Positions 62,931-64,000 of a DNA stretch of 64,000 nt are shown here, piece after piece. Every line of letters begins with the position of its first letter. The stretch's first letter is position 1. This DNA comes from Desulfospira joergensenii DSM 10085 (GTDB taxonomy: Bacteria; Desulfobacterota; Desulfobacteria; Desulfobacterales; Desulfobacteraceae). The position numbers and the translations under genes are program-made. The stretch spans positions 1-64,000 of the forward strand of contig NZ_ATUG01000001.1 of assembly GCF_000420085.1 (NCBI RefSeq), written 5' to 3'. The notes under the pieces are model-generated. The model made no database searches. It had not been told where the DNA came from and saw nothing but the letters and a program-made list of their open reading frames with translations.

Positions 62931-64000
62931 CACCATGAAACCGGAACCCGGACCTGGCTTCCGGCCTTGTTTTTAAAGAGGAGGAATTGGTTTTCTTTTC
63001 CGAACCGGTAAAGGTCCCGGGTGACCCGGACATCCTGGCGGCAGTACTTGATGATCTGGTCCATCTTCCCCTGTTTCCACCATTTCAGGGCCATGAGCCC
63101 GTCGGCGCTCTTCTTTGTCTCCAGGGTCTGCTGGGCCAGATGGTCCAGGGAAAGCCGGTATCCCAGGACCTGGTGGACCTTTAAGAGGATATCCAGGGTG
63201 GGGAGGCTGTGAAAATCAAAATCCGATAATCCGGACAAGACCTTGTAATCAAACCGGATGATATTGAACCCGATCACCAGATCAAACTCCTTTAAGTGGT
63301 CCTTCAGGCGGTCCATATCCTCCTGGAGATAATCGTGGAAGGAGTCGGACTTGGAATCGTAAACCACAGCGCAGCTCACCCCCATTCTTTCGGCCCGGTT
63401 CCATCCCCCCACCTCTGCGGCCGACCGCCTTGTCTCAATGTCCAGGACCCCGTACCGAAGGTCTTTTCCTTTTTTATCCGACTGGGATTCATTGGATAGA
63501 GACATCTCGTTATTGCGGGAGTCTTCTTTTTCGACCATTTCAATATCGCCTTCTTTTCTCAAAATATCGCAAAATCGCTCGTCAATTCCATTGCCCAGGA
63601 TAAGATCCAGGATCTTGTGGGCGGAAAACTTGTCAATGGGCCGATTCCCGGATCCGCATTTGGGGGAGTGAACGCAGGCGGGACACCCGGTCTCGCAGGG
63701 GCAGGAGCGGATCACATCCAGGGTCCGGGCTAGAAGGAGACCTGCCCGGTCAAAGGCCTGTTTGGACAGGCCCAGGCCCCCGGGAACCCCGTCATAGATG
63801 AAAACCGCGGCCTTTTCCGTCTGGGGATGAAAGGGAATGGATATCCCGCCCAGATCGTTCCGGTCGGTCATAACCAGAAGGGGCATGATCCCGATGGCGG
63901 CATGTTCCAGGGCATGGATTCCTCCCATGAAGTGAAGGCTTCTGGACTCGATCTCATCCCGGACCCGGTCCGGAATCTCGATCCAGAGTCCCTGGGTCTC
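62930..64000 (-). CDS. MrfA-type DEAD/DEAH helicase C-terminus fused to MrfB-like 3'-5' exonuclease (5' end outside window)
   Basis: The frame is open to the right edge (LWIEIPDRVRDEIESRSLHF precedes the internal Met at 63928), so the true start lies outside. Residues near the edge are the DUF1998 region of MrfA/YprA-like helicases (IGIMPLLVMTDRNDLGGIS) with the four-Cys motif CPCETGCPACVHSPKCG. After a charged linker with no known fold comes an RNase-H-like exonuclease of the YprB/MrfB type: YGVLDIETR (DxE), GFNIIRFDYKVL and KYCRQDV (YxxxD). In Bacillus MrfA and MrfB are separate proteins that remove mitomycin lesions; here they are one chain. A terminator overlaps the stop. Confidence 0.87.
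   Translation of the reverse strand, partial: ETQGLWIEIPDRVRDEIESRSLHFMGGIHALEHAAIGIMPLLVMTDRNDLGGISIPFHPQTEKAAVFIYDGVPGGLGLSKQAFDRAGLLLARTLDVIRSCPCETGCPACVHSPKCGSGNRPIDKFSAHKILDLILGNGIDERFCDILRKEGDIEMVEKEDSRNNEMSLSNESQSDKKGKDLRYGVLDIETRRSAAEVGGWNRAERMGVSCAVVYDSKSDSFHDYLQEDMDRLKDHLKEFDLVIGFNIIRFDYKVLSGLSDFDFHSLPTLDILLKVHQVLGYRLSLDHLAQQTLETKKSADGLMALKWWKQGKMDQIIKYCRQDVRVTRDLYRFGKENQFLLFKNKAGSQVRVPVSW

Overview
The window is a chromosomal segment from an anaerobic, Gram-negative delta-proteobacterium, most likely a sulfate reducer of the Desulfobacteraceae type. The evidence is the 16S 5' end at the left edge, F-type ATP synthase genes arranged b'-b-delta-alpha-gamma-beta-epsilon without a and c, a complete mreBCD-mrdA-rodA cluster, a SulP-family sulfate permease, several sigma-54 activators with cysteine-bearing PAS domains, and dense two-component signalling. 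Family level is inference; no 16S alignment was run.

Layout. 1-5.4 kb (minus): 16S rRNA 5' part with its promoter, then tyrS, rny, 6S RNA, zapA, a ZapB-like gene and a stand-alone GlmU-type uridyltransferase. 5.4-11.4 kb (minus): the atp operon, ending in a clear terminator. 11.6-17.0 kb (minus): the rod-shape operon mreB-mreC-mreD-mrdA-rodA. 17.2-19.5 kb (minus): cupin, LD-carboxypeptidase and serine hydrolase genes. 19.8-22.2 kb (plus): a SulP permease with an unusual soluble insertion, preceded by a promoter/terminator-like leader.

22.2-40.1 kb is the most unusual part: a two-armed regulatory island. The left arm (minus) reads USP, SLC13/RCK permease, two cytidylate-kinase-like proteins with BON-like tails, receiver protein, histidine kinase. 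A sigma-54-type promoter and repeated dyads lie upstream of it. The middle holds an NtrC-type activator, a left-handed beta-helix protein and a second sigma-54 activator with a changed Walker B motif. The right arm (plus) reads NifX-like protein, Cache histidine kinase, receiver and a ChpT/Spo0B-like degenerate kinase. A near-consensus sigma-54 promoter follows, driving a cytidylate-kinase-like/BON/receiver fusion, another receiver, a second SLC13 transporter and a CBS protein, ended by a strong terminator. The same ingredients (kinase-like protein, receiver, SLC13 transporter) recur in both arms, so I infer one phosphorelay-controlled transport or energy-state system that I cannot match to a described one.

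40.3-47.8 kb (plus): an ion-homeostasis operon of trkA, trkH, an HTH-EIIA(Ntr)-like fusion, a ClC channel/antiporter, a USP and an MFS transporter. 47.9-56.3 kb (minus): a small membrane protein, a Tat-type M48 protease lipoprotein, a PNPOx-like protein, a UbiD decarboxylase, a large AsmA-like DUF748 protein and a DUF374 acyltransferase. 56.6-62.7 kb (plus): a PAS sigma-54 activator, a chemoreceptor with two CZB-like modules, and murJ. murJ is followed by the tail of a decayed chemoreceptor gene. The right edge (minus) holds the 3' part of an MrfA-type helicase fused to an MrfB-like exonuclease. No CRISPR array, insertion sequence, tRNA or prophage was seen.
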